Shown here: positions 1 to 8,616 of the stretch, piece after piece
How positions within the stretch are numbered: the first letter of the stretch is position 1
How the letters are laid out: each line of letters opens with the position of its first letter
Source: an uncultured Lachnospiraceae bacterium
GTDB lineage: Bacteria > Bacillota > Clostridia > Lachnospirales > Lachnospiraceae
Length of the DNA stretch: 64,000 nucleotides
Assembly: GCA_947626945.1 (NCBI GenBank)
Contig: CANQUC010000006.1
Span: 1 to 64,000 of the forward strand
Direction of reading: 5' to 3'
Program-made: the position numbers and the translations under genes
Notes under the pieces: model-generated
Seen by the model: the letters and a program-made list of their open reading frames with translations, nothing else
What the model was told of the DNA's origin: nothing
Databases searched by the model: none

Positions 1-61
1 ATGATATCTGCAATTTTCAAGGTTCTTCGGGGTCTTTTTTTTAATTCCAAGTTTTCATAGA
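1..61. other. Short flank downstream of the radical SAM gene
   Basis: This is the 3' flank of the minus-strand radical SAM gene. It has an A/T-rich run but no hairpin followed by a T tract on the minus strand. A five-codon ATG frame is present but is too short to support. The next gene of the operon may begin beyond the window edge. Confidence 0.4.
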
Positions 62-1909
62 TCACTTGACACTACCAAAGCATCTCGCTCCGCATCCGGA
101 GCAGGCTTTTCTGCAGTTTGGCGTTACGGCGCCCTCCCTGGACCGGGCGTATTCCCGGATGAGAAACTCCCTGGAAACGCCTGCGTCAATAAAATCCCAG
201 GGAAGCAGTTCATCGGTATCCCGCTCTCTGGCGTAATAAAATTCCGGAGAGATCCCGCAGGATGAAAAAGCACACGTCCATTTTTCAGGATCAAAAAATT
301 CAGACCAGCTGTCAAACAGACAGCCAAGCTCATAGGCGCACAAAATCACCTGAGACAGTTTCCGGTCCCCTCTTGCCAGCACGCCCTCAAGCACAGACAG
401 ATCCGCCTCATGCCAGTTGTATTTCAGGCTCTTTCTGTTGAGCTGCGCCTTCATTTCCTCGTTGACGATCCGGGCTTTGTTTAAAAATTCCTCTCTGGTG
501 TTCATGGCTGCCCATTGAAAGGGCGTAAAAGGCTTGGGCACAAAAAAGGAAGAACTGGCAACGATCTGACATCTGCCCTTGCGCTGTTCCTTTGGCAGCT
601 CATAATACTTCTCTGCTACTTTTTCCGAGAGATGGGCGATCTCCCGGATATCCTCCTCGGTTTCCCCGGGAAGTCCAAGCATAAAATACAGCTTTACCTT
701 GCTCCAGCCTCCCAGAAAGGCCTGCCAGGCTCCGTTTAAAATGGTTTCCTCCGTCAGTCCCTTGTTGATCACGTCCCGCATTCGCTGGGAGCCCGCCTCC
801 GGCGCGAAAGTCAGGCTGCTTTTCCGCACATCCTGTACTTTGCTCATGACATCCAGAGAAAACGAATCGATCCGCAGAGATGGAAGGGAAATGTTAATCC
901 CCTTGCCCGCAAACTGTTCTATGAGATAGGAAACCAGCTCTTTCAGCGATCTGTAGTCGCTGGAGCTTAAGGAACTGAGGCAGATCTCCTCATGTCCGGT
1001 ATTTCGCAGCAAAGCGTCGGCCTGTTCCTTTAACACTTCCACATCCCGCTCCCGCAAGGGCCGGTAGACCATTCCCGCCTGGCAAAAGCGGCAGCCGCGG
1101 ATACATCCCCGCAGGATCTCCAGCACCACCCGGTCCTGTGTGACTTTTACAAAAGGAACCACCGGTTTTAATGGATAACAGGCCTGATCCAGATCTGTCA
1201 CCACCTGCCGTTTTATCCGGGAAGGAACCTGGGGTCTGTTTGGCGTAAAGGCGGCAAGGGTTCCGTCCTCCCGATAGGATACGTCGTAAAATGCCGGCAC
1301 ATAAAGTCCCGGGATCCCTGCCGCTTTCAAAAGAAAATCCTTTCGGGAAAGGCCCTGTTCCTTTGCCCTCTGATAAAGTGTGATCAGTTCTTCATAGACA
1401 GTCTCTCCCTCGCCAATGTAAAAAATGTCAAAAAAATCCGCAATCGGCTCCGGATTGTAGGCACAGGGTCCGCCGCCGATGACGATGGGGTCATTTTCTC
1501 CCCGGTTTTCCGCAAGCAGTGGAATCTGGGACAGATCCAGAATCTGCAGCACGTTGGTATAGCACATCTCATACTGAAGGGTGATTCCAAGAAAATCAAA
1601 TTCCCTGACAGGATCCTGACTTTCCAGTGCAAACAGCGGGATCTTCCTCTCCCGCATGATCCGGTCCAGATCCGGCCACGGAGAATAGACCCGTTCGCAC
1701 CATACCTGATCCATGCGGTTAAACAGGTCGTAAAGGATCTGAATGCCCAGATGGGACATGCCGATCTCATAAACATCCGGAAAACACATACAAAACCGCA
1801 CTGTGATTTTGGACGGATCCTTGATTACGCTGTTGAACTCATTGCCGATATAACGGGCGGGCTTGTCGATCTTTAATAAGATTTCGTCTGATAATGCTTG
1901 TTTTCTCAT
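62..1909 (-). CDS. TIGR03960-family B12-binding-type radical SAM protein
   Basis: A 615-residue radical SAM protein, full length for its family. The N-terminal ~200 residues resemble the cobalamin-binding-like domain of such enzymes. The cluster-binding motif CIRGCRFC lies near residue 270. The last 20 residues carry four cysteines (CRKACSGCGARC), which suggests an extra metal or cluster site. The family (TIGR03960) often lies next to a TIGR03936 gene and ribosomal protein L21 genes; that neighbour would be off the window edge. The substrate is unknown; a role in tRNA or ribosome modification is only a guess from the usual context. The gene follows hisIE by 15 bases, so it is probably co-transcribed with the histidine genes, and its start has a good Shine-Dalgarno. 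Confidence 0.85.
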   Translation of the reverse strand: MRKQALSDEILLKIDKPARYIGNEFNSVIKDPSKITVRFCMCFPDVYEIGMSHLGIQILYDLFNRMDQVWCERVYSPWPDLDRIMRERKIPLFALESQDPVREFDFLGITLQYEMCYTNVLQILDLSQIPLLAENRGENDPIVIGGGPCAYNPEPIADFFDIFYIGEGETVYEELITLYQRAKEQGLSRKDFLLKAAGIPGLYVPAFYDVSYREDGTLAAFTPNRPQVPSRIKRQVVTDLDQACYPLKPVVPFVKVTQDRVVLEILRGCIRGCRFCQAGMVYRPLRERDVEVLKEQADALLRNTGHEEICLSSLSSSDYRSLKELVSYLIEQFAGKGINISLPSLRIDSFSLDVMSKVQDVRKSSLTFAPEAGSQRMRDVINKGLTEETILNGAWQAFLGGWSKVKLYFMLGLPGETEEDIREIAHLSEKVAEKYYELPKEQRKGRCQIVASSSFFVPKPFTPFQWAAMNTREEFLNKARIVNEEMKAQLNRKSLKYNWHEADLSVLEGVLARGDRKLSQVILCAYELGCLFDSWSEFFDPEKWTCAFSSCGISPEFYYARERDTDELLPWDFIDAGVSREFLIREYARSREGAVTPNCRKACSGCGARCFGSVK

Positions 1910-1924
1910 ATTGCTCCTTACAGG

Positions 1925-3160
1925 TCATCGGTTGGACAGCTCTTCTGTGATCTGTTCCCAGCTAAGGCCTTTTTCCACCATCAGCACCATCATGTGATAT
2001 AAGAAATCCGCGATTTCATATTTGATCTCTTCGGGCTCCGGATTTTTTGCGGCGATCACAATCTCCGTAGCCTCCTCTCCCACTTTCTTCAGGATCTTGT
2101 CGATGCCCTTATCAAACAGGTAGTTGGTGTAGGAACCCTCCCGGGGATTGGCTTTCCGGTCCGCGATTACCTGGTAGACCTGTTCAAATACCTCCAGGGG
2201 ATTGGTCTTTCGGAATTCTTTTTTGGCAAGCTCCCGGAAGAAACAGCTCTGGCTTCCGGTATGGCAGGCGGGGCCGATCTGGGCCACCTTTGCCAGCAGC
2301 GTATCCTGATCGCAGTCTAAGTGCAGGGATTTTAAATACTGAAAATGTCCGCTGGTCTCCCCTTTTACCCAGAGACACTGCCGGCTGCGGCTGAAGTAAG
2401 TCATTTTGCCGGTCCGGAGAGTCTGCTCAAAGGCTTCTTCATTCATATAAGCCAGCATCAGCACCTGGTTTGTCAGATAATCCTGTACAATTACCGGTAC
2501 AAGGCCGTTGTCGTCGGTCTTAAACTGGTCAAAGGAGATGGGGCTGACAAATGACTGCACATTGCAGCCCTGCTCTCTCAGCTGCGATTTCAGCTCTGTG
2601 AGACGGTTTCCGTTTTCATTGACGGAACTGCCGGAGATTCCCCAGACTGTTTCATCCCTGCAAAGCTGAGCCAGTTCCCTGATATCCTGAGAATCTGAAA
2701 TGACCAGCACCGGCACAGAGGCGTCGATGGATTCCTTTGACACGGCAAAGTCCGCATACTCCTGGATTCTGTCGTCCAGATCAAAGAAATCCTCCACGGT
2801 TTCCGTATAGGCCGCCATCTTTTCCTTTCCAAATCTGGCGGAGCCCTCTTTCAGCACCTGAATCCCCGATTCCGGGCGCAGATCCACAAGGGCCCTGGAG
2901 GCGCCTGCGTAGATCAGTTTTTTTACGTCTTCAAACCGGGGCGTATAGCCGCCGCAGATTATGGGCGTTTCAACTGTTTTCGCCGCTTTCCGCAAAAACA
3001 GAAGCGCTTCCTCGTGTTCCCTGTCGTCGGCGGAAAAATCAAACAGCAGCAAAGCGTCCGCTCCGCTTCTGTCGTATTCTCTCAGCAGTTCCAGATCTCC
3101 GTCGGTCATTTCTCCTGAGATGACCATGGAGGGGACGATCATCGTTTTCAAGCTTTTCAT
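1925..3160 (-). CDS. hisIE: Phosphoribosyl-AMP cyclohydrolase / phosphoribosyl-ATP pyrophosphatase with a HisF-like N-terminal domain
   Basis: Bifunctional enzyme for steps 2 and 3 of histidine synthesis. Start: ATG at 3160, preceded by AGGAGG; the longer frame to 3271 runs into hisB and lacks a ribosome site. Of 411 residues, about 1-190 look like a worn HisA/HisF-type half or full barrel (a [13 protein letters not shown] segment recalls HisF's GGGIRS region) but lack the usual catalytic aspartates. The HisI cyclohydrolase domain follows, with its metal motif around LDCDQD and the CHTGSQSCF cysteine segment. The C-terminal ~100 residues are the HisE domain ([12 protein letters not shown]). 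The usual HisIE is only ~200-230 residues, so the N-terminal half is an addition. Last his gene of the operon. Confidence 0.9.
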   Translation of the reverse strand: MKSLKTMIVPSMVISGEMTDGDLELLREYDRSGADALLLFDFSADDREHEEALLFLRKAAKTVETPIICGGYTPRFEDVKKLIYAGASRALVDLRPESGIQVLKEGSARFGKEKMAAYTETVEDFFDLDDRIQEYADFAVSKESIDASVPVLVISDSQDIRELAQLCRDETVWGISGSSVNENGNRLTELKSQLREQGCNVQSFVSPISFDQFKTDDNGLVPVIVQDYLTNQVLMLAYMNEEAFEQTLRTGKMTYFSRSRQCLWVKGETSGHFQYLKSLHLDCDQDTLLAKVAQIGPACHTGSQSCFFRELAKKEFRKTNPLEVFEQVYQVIADRKANPREGSYTNYLFDKGIDKILKKVGEEATEIVIAAKNPEPEEIKYEIADFLYHMMVLMVEKGLSWEQITEELSNR

Positions 3161-3194
3161 GTATGCCTCCTGTTTTCTATCATCTGCTGCTTTT

Positions 3195-3803
3195 TTACAG
3201 AGTGCCCTTTGTGGACAGCACATCCGTGATCCGTTCGTCATAGGAGGTGGCTGTATCCAGCGCTTTGGCAAAGGCTTTGAAGACAGCTTCTGTCAGATGA
3301 TGGCTGTTGATGCCGGCCAGCTGTCTGATATGCAGATTCATGCCGGCAGTATAGGAAATGGCATAGAAAAACTCCCGCACCATTTCCGTATCCATATAAC
3401 CCACCTTTTCGGTGGAAAAGTTTACGTTAAAATCAAAGTAGGGCCGCCCGCACAGATCCACGGCGCAGAGAATCAGGGCGTCGTCCATGGGCAGAATACA
3501 GCTGCCGTAGCGCTTCAGCCCCTTTTTGTCCCCCATGGACTTGCGGATGGCTATGCCAAGGGCAATTCCCGTATCTTCAATGGTATGGTGGCTGTCTACA
3601 AGCAGATCACCTTTTACAATCAGATTCAGGTCAAACAGGCCGTGCTTGGCAAAGCCTCCCAGCATGTGATCAAAAAATCCGATGCCGGTGTCGATCTGAC
3701 TGTTTCCGGTTCCGTCCAGATTGAACTGCAGGTTGATCTGAGTCTCCGCGGTGTTCCGTTCAACTGTGGCCCTGCGGGGGGCGCCTGTTTTGTTTTCGTT
3801 CAT
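3195..3803 (-). CDS. hisB: Imidazoleglycerol-phosphate dehydratase
   Basis: Converts imidazole glycerol phosphate to imidazole acetol phosphate, the seventh step of histidine synthesis, in the cytoplasm. The 202-residue length fits the monofunctional enzyme (no phosphatase domain as in enterobacterial HisB). The two metal-binding repeats are visible: SHHTIED near residue 70 and SHHLTE near residue 170, together with GIGFFDHML. The start has an ideal GGAGG six bases upstream. It sits between hisD (15 bases upstream) and hisIE (34 bases downstream) in the operon. Confidence 0.97.
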   Translation of the reverse strand: MNENKTGAPRRATVERNTAETQINLQFNLDGTGNSQIDTGIGFFDHMLGGFAKHGLFDLNLIVKGDLLVDSHHTIEDTGIALGIAIRKSMGDKKGLKRYGSCILPMDDALILCAVDLCGRPYFDFNVNFSTEKVGYMDTEMVREFFYAISYTAGMNLHIRQLAGINSHHLTEAVFKAFAKALDTATSYDERITDVLSTKGTL

Positions 3804-3818
3804 GGTATCCTCCGTTCC

Positions 3819-5111
3819 TTACGCTTCAAAACGTACTTTGATGGAATTTGCGTGGGCAGTCAGCTTTTCCGCCTCAGCAAAATAAACAATATCCTGATAA
3901 ACCTGTTCCAGCGCGTCTTTTGAGTAAGAGATCACACTGGATTTCTTAATGAAATCATCTACTCCCAGAGGTGAGAAAAATTTTGCGGTGCCGTTTGTGG
4001 GCAGCACATGATTTGGCCCGGCAAAATAATCCCCAAGAGGCTCGCTGCTGTATTCTCCAAGAAAGATCGCTCCGGCGTTTCGAATCTTTGTCATTGTCTG
4101 AAACGGATCTTTCGTAACGATCTCCAGATGCTCTGACGCGATTTCATTGGTCACGTCGATGGCGTCTTCCATTGTATCCGCCAGCAGAATGTATCCGTAC
4201 TGTTCCAGAGACTTTTCCAGGATCGCCTTTCTGGAAAGGGTTTTCATGAAACCGTCAATCTCCTCTGAGACCGCCTTTGCCAGATCGCTGCTGGTGGTGA
4301 CCAAAATGGCGCTGGCCAGCTCGTCGTGTTCGGCCTGGGAAAGCAGATCCGCCGCCACAAACCGGGGATTGGCGCTTTCGTCAGCCAGCACCAGAATCTC
4401 GCTGGGCCCTGCAATGGAATCAATGCTCACATGTCCGTATACGGCCTTTTTGGCAAGAGCTACATAAATGTTGCCCGGACCTACGATCTTATCCACCTTT
4501 GGAATGCTTTCGGTGCCAAAGGCAAGGGCCGCGATGGCCTGCGCGCCTCCTGCCTTGTAAATGCGATCCACTCCGGCTTCCTTTGCCGCCACAAGAGTGG
4601 GGGCATATACGGTTCCGTCCCTGTCCGGCGGCGTGGTCATAATAATTTCTTCCACTCCGGCTACTTTTGCCGGCAGCACGTTCATCAGAACGGAGGAGGG
4701 ATACACGGCCTTTCCGCCGGGCACATAGACGCCTACCCGTTTTAACGGGGTAACTTTCTGTCCCAGAATGGTTCCCGCCGGATTCGAGTCAAACCAGCTG
4801 TTCTGACGCTGCTTTTGGTGGAAATCGCGGATATTTTGTCCCGCTTTCCTGATCACCTGCACAAGGCGGTCCTCCACCATGCCGTATGCCTTTTGGATCT
4901 CCTCTTCCGTTACCAGAATATGCTCCTGATCCATGGCCACATTGTCAAACCTGGCCGTATAATCAAACAGCGCCTTGTCTCCTTCTTTCTTCACCTGTTC
5001 CACGATCTGGGACACCGTATCCTCATAACCGCTGTAATTTCCGGGACTGCGCCTGAGCAGTTCCTGCAAAAGAGATGCTTTTGTTTCCGACGTCAGTTTA
5101 ATGATCTTCAT
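3819..5111 (-). CDS. hisD: Histidinol dehydrogenase
   Basis: NAD-dependent zinc enzyme that oxidises histidinol to histidine in two steps, the end of the pathway. At 430 residues it is full length. The family signature region is clear: IAGPSEILVLAD followed by SQAEHDE, whose Gln and His are zinc ligands, and AGPNHVLPT toward the C-terminus. GGGAGGAAATC precedes the ATG. The start codon lies inside the end of hisG (14-base overlap), which points to translational coupling with the first enzyme of the pathway. Confidence 0.97.
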   Translation of the reverse strand: MKIIKLTSETKASLLQELLRRSPGNYSGYEDTVSQIVEQVKKEGDKALFDYTARFDNVAMDQEHILVTEEEIQKAYGMVEDRLVQVIRKAGQNIRDFHQKQRQNSWFDSNPAGTILGQKVTPLKRVGVYVPGGKAVYPSSVLMNVLPAKVAGVEEIIMTTPPDRDGTVYAPTLVAAKEAGVDRIYKAGGAQAIAALAFGTESIPKVDKIVGPGNIYVALAKKAVYGHVSIDSIAGPSEILVLADESANPRFVAADLLSQAEHDELASAILVTTSSDLAKAVSEEIDGFMKTLSRKAILEKSLEQYGYILLADTMEDAIDVTNEIASEHLEIVTKDPFQTMTKIRNAGAIFLGEYSSEPLGDYFAGPNHVLPTNGTAKFFSPLGVDDFIKKSSVISYSKDALEQVYQDIVYFAEAEKLTAHANSIKVRFEA

Positions 5112-5793
5112 GATTTCCTCCCTGTGTAAATGATGCCTTTGGCTTCCGCAGATCCTTTCCCATCAGCTCCCGCAGATCGTTGATGATCTTCATGATCCGT
5201 TCATGCTCCATCTTCATACTGATCTGATTGACTACCATCCGGGCAGACAGAGGACATACCTCCTCCAGCACTTCCAGTCCGTTTTCCCGCAGAGTGGAGC
5301 CGGTCTCCACAATATCCACGATCACATCGGCCAGACCCACAATGGGGGCCAGCTCTATGGAGCCGTTCAGCTTGATGATCTCCACGGTCTGATGCTTTTT
5401 GTTGAAAAAATAATCCCTGGCAATATTGGGATACTTGGTGGCAACCCGGATCAGATCCTTATGCTGCAGCACTTCCTTTGCGGAACCGGGCCCGCATACA
5501 CACATGCGGCATTTTCCAAAGCCAAGATCCAGCACCTCGTAAAGCTTCCGGCCCTCTTCCATGACGGTATCCTTACCTACCACGCCGATGTCCGCCGCGC
5601 CGTATTCCACATAGGTGGGCACATCCGGGCCTTTTGACAGAAAGAACCGCAGTTTTAGCTCTTCATTGACAAAGAGCAGTTTTCTGGAATCCCGGTCTTT
5701 CATCTCCTCACAGAAAATGCCGATCTGCTCCAGCATTTTCAGCGTTTTATTTGCAAGACGCCCTTTTCCAAGGGCAAATGTCAGATACTCCAT
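5098..5793 (-). CDS. hisG: ATP phosphoribosyltransferase, short form catalytic subunit
   Basis: Catalyses the first committed step of histidine synthesis, joining ATP and PRPP. It is of the short type (231 residues), without the C-terminal regulatory domain of the long form, and so needs HisZ, encoded just upstream. The opening MEYLTFALGKGRL is typical of the family, and VDIVETGSTLRENGLEVLEE is the PRPP-binding region. Two ATGs are possible, 5799 and 5793; the second overlaps the hisZ stop as TAATG and gives the usual family N-terminus. GAGG lies upstream of both. Confidence 0.95.
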   Translation of the reverse strand: MEYLTFALGKGRLANKTLKMLEQIGIFCEEMKDRDSRKLLFVNEELKLRFFLSKGPDVPTYVEYGAADIGVVGKDTVMEEGRKLYEVLDLGFGKCRMCVCGPGSAKEVLQHKDLIRVATKYPNIARDYFFNKKHQTVEIIKLNGSIELAPIVGLADVIVDIVETGSTLRENGLEVLEEVCPLSARMVVNQISMKMEHERIMKIINDLRELMGKDLRKPKASFTQGGNHEDH

Positions 5794-7007
5794 TACCATC
5801 TATCCTCGATTCTGCCGTTTTCATTCATGTAGATCACAGAAAGGCTTTCTTCTTTTTCCGCCGCCTGACGATAAAAATCCAGTTCCCGGCCGGGATCTCT
5901 CTGAAGCAGGATCACCGGTCGGTGCGCCTTTCGCTCTTCGCTTCCGTAACGGGCCGCGTCTTTTTCCGCTTTTTTTTCAAACAGCAGCAGCTGTCTTTTG
6001 GGAGCCTGCGGCGTGGGACTGCCCTGCCTGGAAAGGCCAGCAAGCAGATGATCCACAGACACCACAAATCCAATGGCCGGCGAATCCTTGCCAAAATACC
6101 CCATCAGATTGTCATAACGTCCGCCTGTGGCAAGGGGCTGACCCATACCGTAGGCGTAGGCCCTGAAGATGATCCCGGTATAATACTTGTATTTACTGAG
6201 CATCCCCAGATCAAAGGAAACAAATTCCTGGCATTGGTATTCCTTCAATAGCTCATAGAGATCAATCAGCCGGGAAACAGCGGCCTGGGAGCGCTCATTT
6301 TTTGTCCAGTTTCTGGCCTCCAGAATCTTTTCAATGCCGCCAAAGGCTTCCGTCAGCTGCAGAAAAACCTGCTTCAGGCTGTGGTCAATGGATTTTGCTC
6401 TCAGCATCTCTTCAATGCCAAAAAAGCTTTTCTGAGAGATCAGGGTGCGAAGCCGCTCTCCCTCCTCCTGATCAAATCCGGCCTCCTCCAAAAGGCCCTT
6501 GAAAAAGTCAACCTGTCCGATTTCTACCTGAAATTTTTCAAGGCCTGAGGCCTTCAGGGCGTCTGCCGTAAGCGCGATCATCTCCGCGTCCGCCTGCAGG
6601 CTCTGATCCCCAAACAGCTCCGCCCCCATCTGGGTGGTTTCCTTTAACCGGCCCTGGTAAACGGCGGATTCATTGATAAACGCGTTGCCGCTGTAGCAAA
6701 GCCGTACAGGAAGCGGCGCGTCTCCAAAATATTTTGCTGCCGAGCGCACTACGGACGGGGTAAAATCCGGCCGCAGCACCAGCGTGTTGCCCTCCCGGTC
6801 AAAAAATTTAAACAGATCCCTGGACGGCGTGGTGCCTACCTCCCGGCTGAAAATATCAAAATATTCAAATGTGGGCGTCTGAATGTCGCTGTATCCGTAA
6901 TCCGCAAATACACGGTGCATTTTTTCCTGAAGATCCAGCTTTCTTCTGCACTCTCCCTCATAAATATCCCGCACGCCCTCCGGCGTATGGAGCAGTCTTC
7001 CTTCCAT
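5793..7007 (-). CDS. hisZ: ATP phosphoribosyltransferase regulatory subunit
   Basis: A histidyl-tRNA-synthetase-like protein without aminoacylation activity that binds short HisG and is needed for its activity and histidine feedback. The 404-residue sequence shows the class II synthetase fold: TPEGVRDIY at the N-terminus, motif 2-like region (RDLFKFFDREGN ... LRPDFTPSVVR) and the later ATGGRYDNLM segment. The last ~75 residues diverge and are lysine/arginine rich. It is the first gene of the his operon, with AAAGGA before the ATG and a strong promoter 60 bases upstream. Confidence 0.95.
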   Translation of the reverse strand: MEGRLLHTPEGVRDIYEGECRRKLDLQEKMHRVFADYGYSDIQTPTFEYFDIFSREVGTTPSRDLFKFFDREGNTLVLRPDFTPSVVRSAAKYFGDAPLPVRLCYSGNAFINESAVYQGRLKETTQMGAELFGDQSLQADAEMIALTADALKASGLEKFQVEIGQVDFFKGLLEEAGFDQEEGERLRTLISQKSFFGIEEMLRAKSIDHSLKQVFLQLTEAFGGIEKILEARNWTKNERSQAAVSRLIDLYELLKEYQCQEFVSFDLGMLSKYKYYTGIIFRAYAYGMGQPLATGGRYDNLMGYFGKDSPAIGFVVSVDHLLAGLSRQGSPTPQAPKRQLLLFEKKAEKDAARYGSEERKAHRPVILLQRDPGRELDFYRQAAEKEESLSVIYMNENGRIEDRW

Positions 7008-7065
7008 TTCGCAGTCCTTTCAATTACTTTAATGTTGTAACGTGCTAATTCACTATCAAGCTACC

Positions 7066-7094
7066 AGTATACAGGATGAAGCCGCCGCTGTCAA
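7066..7094 (-). promoter_or_regulatory. Promoter of the his operon
   Basis: On the minus strand TTGACA (7089-7094) and TATACT (7066-7071) are separated by exactly 17 bases. The TTGACA covers the stop codon of recU, so the his operon has its own start although it lies close behind recU. The leader of about 50 bases has no T-box or attenuator that I can see. Confidence 0.8.
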
Positions 7095-7624
7095 TCCCTG
7101 AGATCCAGATCCTGTTGGATAGATTCCAGATAATGCACCGGCGTTCCCGCCGCGGAAGCGATAAAAAACCTGGGATCCAGTTCCTCAAACCGAAAGCTTT
7201 TGCGGCCGCCGTTTTCCATGCGTTCCCAGAACCTTTGCAGCTGCCTGCAGGGCAGATAATAGAAAAGATCTCTGGCGGTGTAATAGACGATCAAAAATGA
7301 TACGCCCCCCTGCTTTTCAAACTGTTCCATAAAGGCCATCTGATGGGGATGGATATTGGCCAGTGGAAAGGTATCCTGATTGCATTCCTTTGCGTCAAAG
7401 CAGACCGGAATTCCCTGAACCGCCCCAATGTAATCCACGGTACTTTTCTGCTCAAAATAGGCAAGGGTAATGTGACGCTTTTCCTTGTCAATGTTAATGG
7501 GCGTGATCGGCGTGGGAATCTTCTGGATCAGCGCCAGACCATGCTCCAGATAATGTTCGTTGGTTCTGTTGATCAGATCCTCCAGAGTTGATCCCCGAAG
7601 GCCTCTTGAGTTCCATGTCGCCAA
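7091..7624 (-). CDS. recU: Holliday junction resolvase RecU
   Basis: Structure-specific endonuclease that cuts Holliday junctions in Gram-positive bacteria, acting in recombination and chromosome segregation. The N-terminus xxWNSRGLRGSTLEDLIN is diagnostic, followed by ALIQKIPTPI and the nuclease core with YIGAVQG and FDAKEC (catalytic Asp and Glu-x-Lys style residues). The 177-residue length is normal for clostridia. The start is TTG at 7624, one base after the stop of the preceding pseudouridine synthase gene. No in-frame ATG lies near it and the family N-terminus begins there; AAGGA lies ten bases upstream. Confidence 0.93.
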   Translation of the reverse strand: MATWNSRGLRGSTLEDLINRTNEHYLEHGLALIQKIPTPITPINIDKEKRHITLAYFEQKSTVDYIGAVQGIPVCFDAKECNQDTFPLANIHPHQMAFMEQFEKQGGVSFLIVYYTARDLFYYLPCRQLQRFWERMENGGRKSFRFEELDPRFFIASAAGTPVHYLESIQQDLDLRD

Positions 7625-7625
7625 A

Positions 7626-8609
7626 TCAGATCAATCCTTCTCTTGTACAGATTTCCCGAAAGAGCCTTGGTTCCTTTGCGGTAATGACCTTACCGGAGCA
7701 TTGGGCAAGAACCCCTGTCTGGAGGGGAAACTCCAGACGGCAGCTGTGGAGCAGCTGATACTTCAGCCCATAATTCCGGAAAAAATATTCATTGGTCTCA
7801 GGATCTCCGTATTTGTGATCTCCCACAATGGGATGTCCCATAGAGGCCAGATGAGCCCGGATCTGGTGAGTTTTCCCCGTCAGCAGATGGATCTCCAGCA
7901 GAGTATAGGAGGGCGTTGCCGCGATTGGGGTATACTCGGTCTCAACCGGCCGCCGGTCTTCCGGGTTTTTGTCATCTTCCAAAAGACTCGAAGAAACGGT
8001 CACTTTGTTTGTTTTTTCGTCCTTTGTAAGGTAGCCTTTGATCTGTCCGGGGCTCTCCAGTTTTCCCTTTACCACACATCGGTAATATTTTTGGATCTGC
8101 CGGTCCCGAAACAGAGCCGAAAGTGTCTGCAGCGCCGGAAGTGTTTTTCCCGCTGCCACAAGCCCGGTTGTATTCCGGTCAAGACGGTTGCAGACGGAGG
8201 GGCGAAAGGTTTTCAGAGTTTCTTCTGTAATCTGCTCCGTGTCAAGAAGATATGAGATCACCTGTTCCACAAGGGAAACGTCCCCTGCCGCCGCTTTCTG
8301 GGACAAAACGCCTGCGGGCTTGTTCAGCACCAGTATGGAGCTGTCCTCATAAACAATTCTGGGATGGACGGTTCTGACCACCTGTTGGGTTCCCGTAAAA
8401 GCACAGATCGTCTCCTCCGACAAAAACAGCTTGATCTCATCTCCGATCCGGAGCAGTTCGCTGCCGTCGGCTTTTTTTCCGTTTCGCGTAATGTTCTTTT
8501 TGCGCAGCATTTTATAAATAAAACTTTTTGGAGCGTTTTTGAAATATTTTAAAAGCATTTTGTCAAGCCGCTGTCCGGCCTGATTACTGTCTACAAAAAT
8601 CTGTTTCAT
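7626..8609 (-). CDS. RluA/RluC/RluD-family pseudouridine synthase
   Basis: Isomerises specific uridines in RNA, most likely 23S rRNA, to pseudouridine. The first ~65 residues form an S4 RNA-binding domain (GQRLDKMLLKYFKN, then KNITRNGKKA). The catalytic motif NRLDRNTTGL near residue 142 contains the active Asp. Near the C-terminus LLTGKTHQIRAHLASMGHPIVGDHKYG is the second family signature (only part is needed to recognise it). 327 residues is normal. Which of RluC, RluD or another subtype it represents cannot be fixed from sequence alone. It lies seven bases after ygiQ and one base before recU. Confidence 0.92.
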   Translation of the reverse strand: MKQIFVDSNQAGQRLDKMLLKYFKNAPKSFIYKMLRKKNITRNGKKADGSELLRIGDEIKLFLSEETICAFTGTQQVVRTVHPRIVYEDSSILVLNKPAGVLSQKAAAGDVSLVEQVISYLLDTEQITEETLKTFRPSVCNRLDRNTTGLVAAGKTLPALQTLSALFRDRQIQKYYRCVVKGKLESPGQIKGYLTKDEKTNKVTVSSSLLEDDKNPEDRRPVETEYTPIAATPSYTLLEIHLLTGKTHQIRAHLASMGHPIVGDHKYGDPETNEYFFRNYGLKYQLLHSCRLEFPLQTGVLAQCSGKVITAKEPRLFREICTREGLI

Positions 8610-8616
8610 AAGTTCC

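Noticed and set aside
1..61. A five-codon frame at the window edge
   Set aside because: Too short and without support; any next gene is outside the window.
3161..3271. Longer N-terminus of HisIE
   Set aside because: It overlaps hisB and has no ribosome site, whereas ATG 3160 has AGGAGG.
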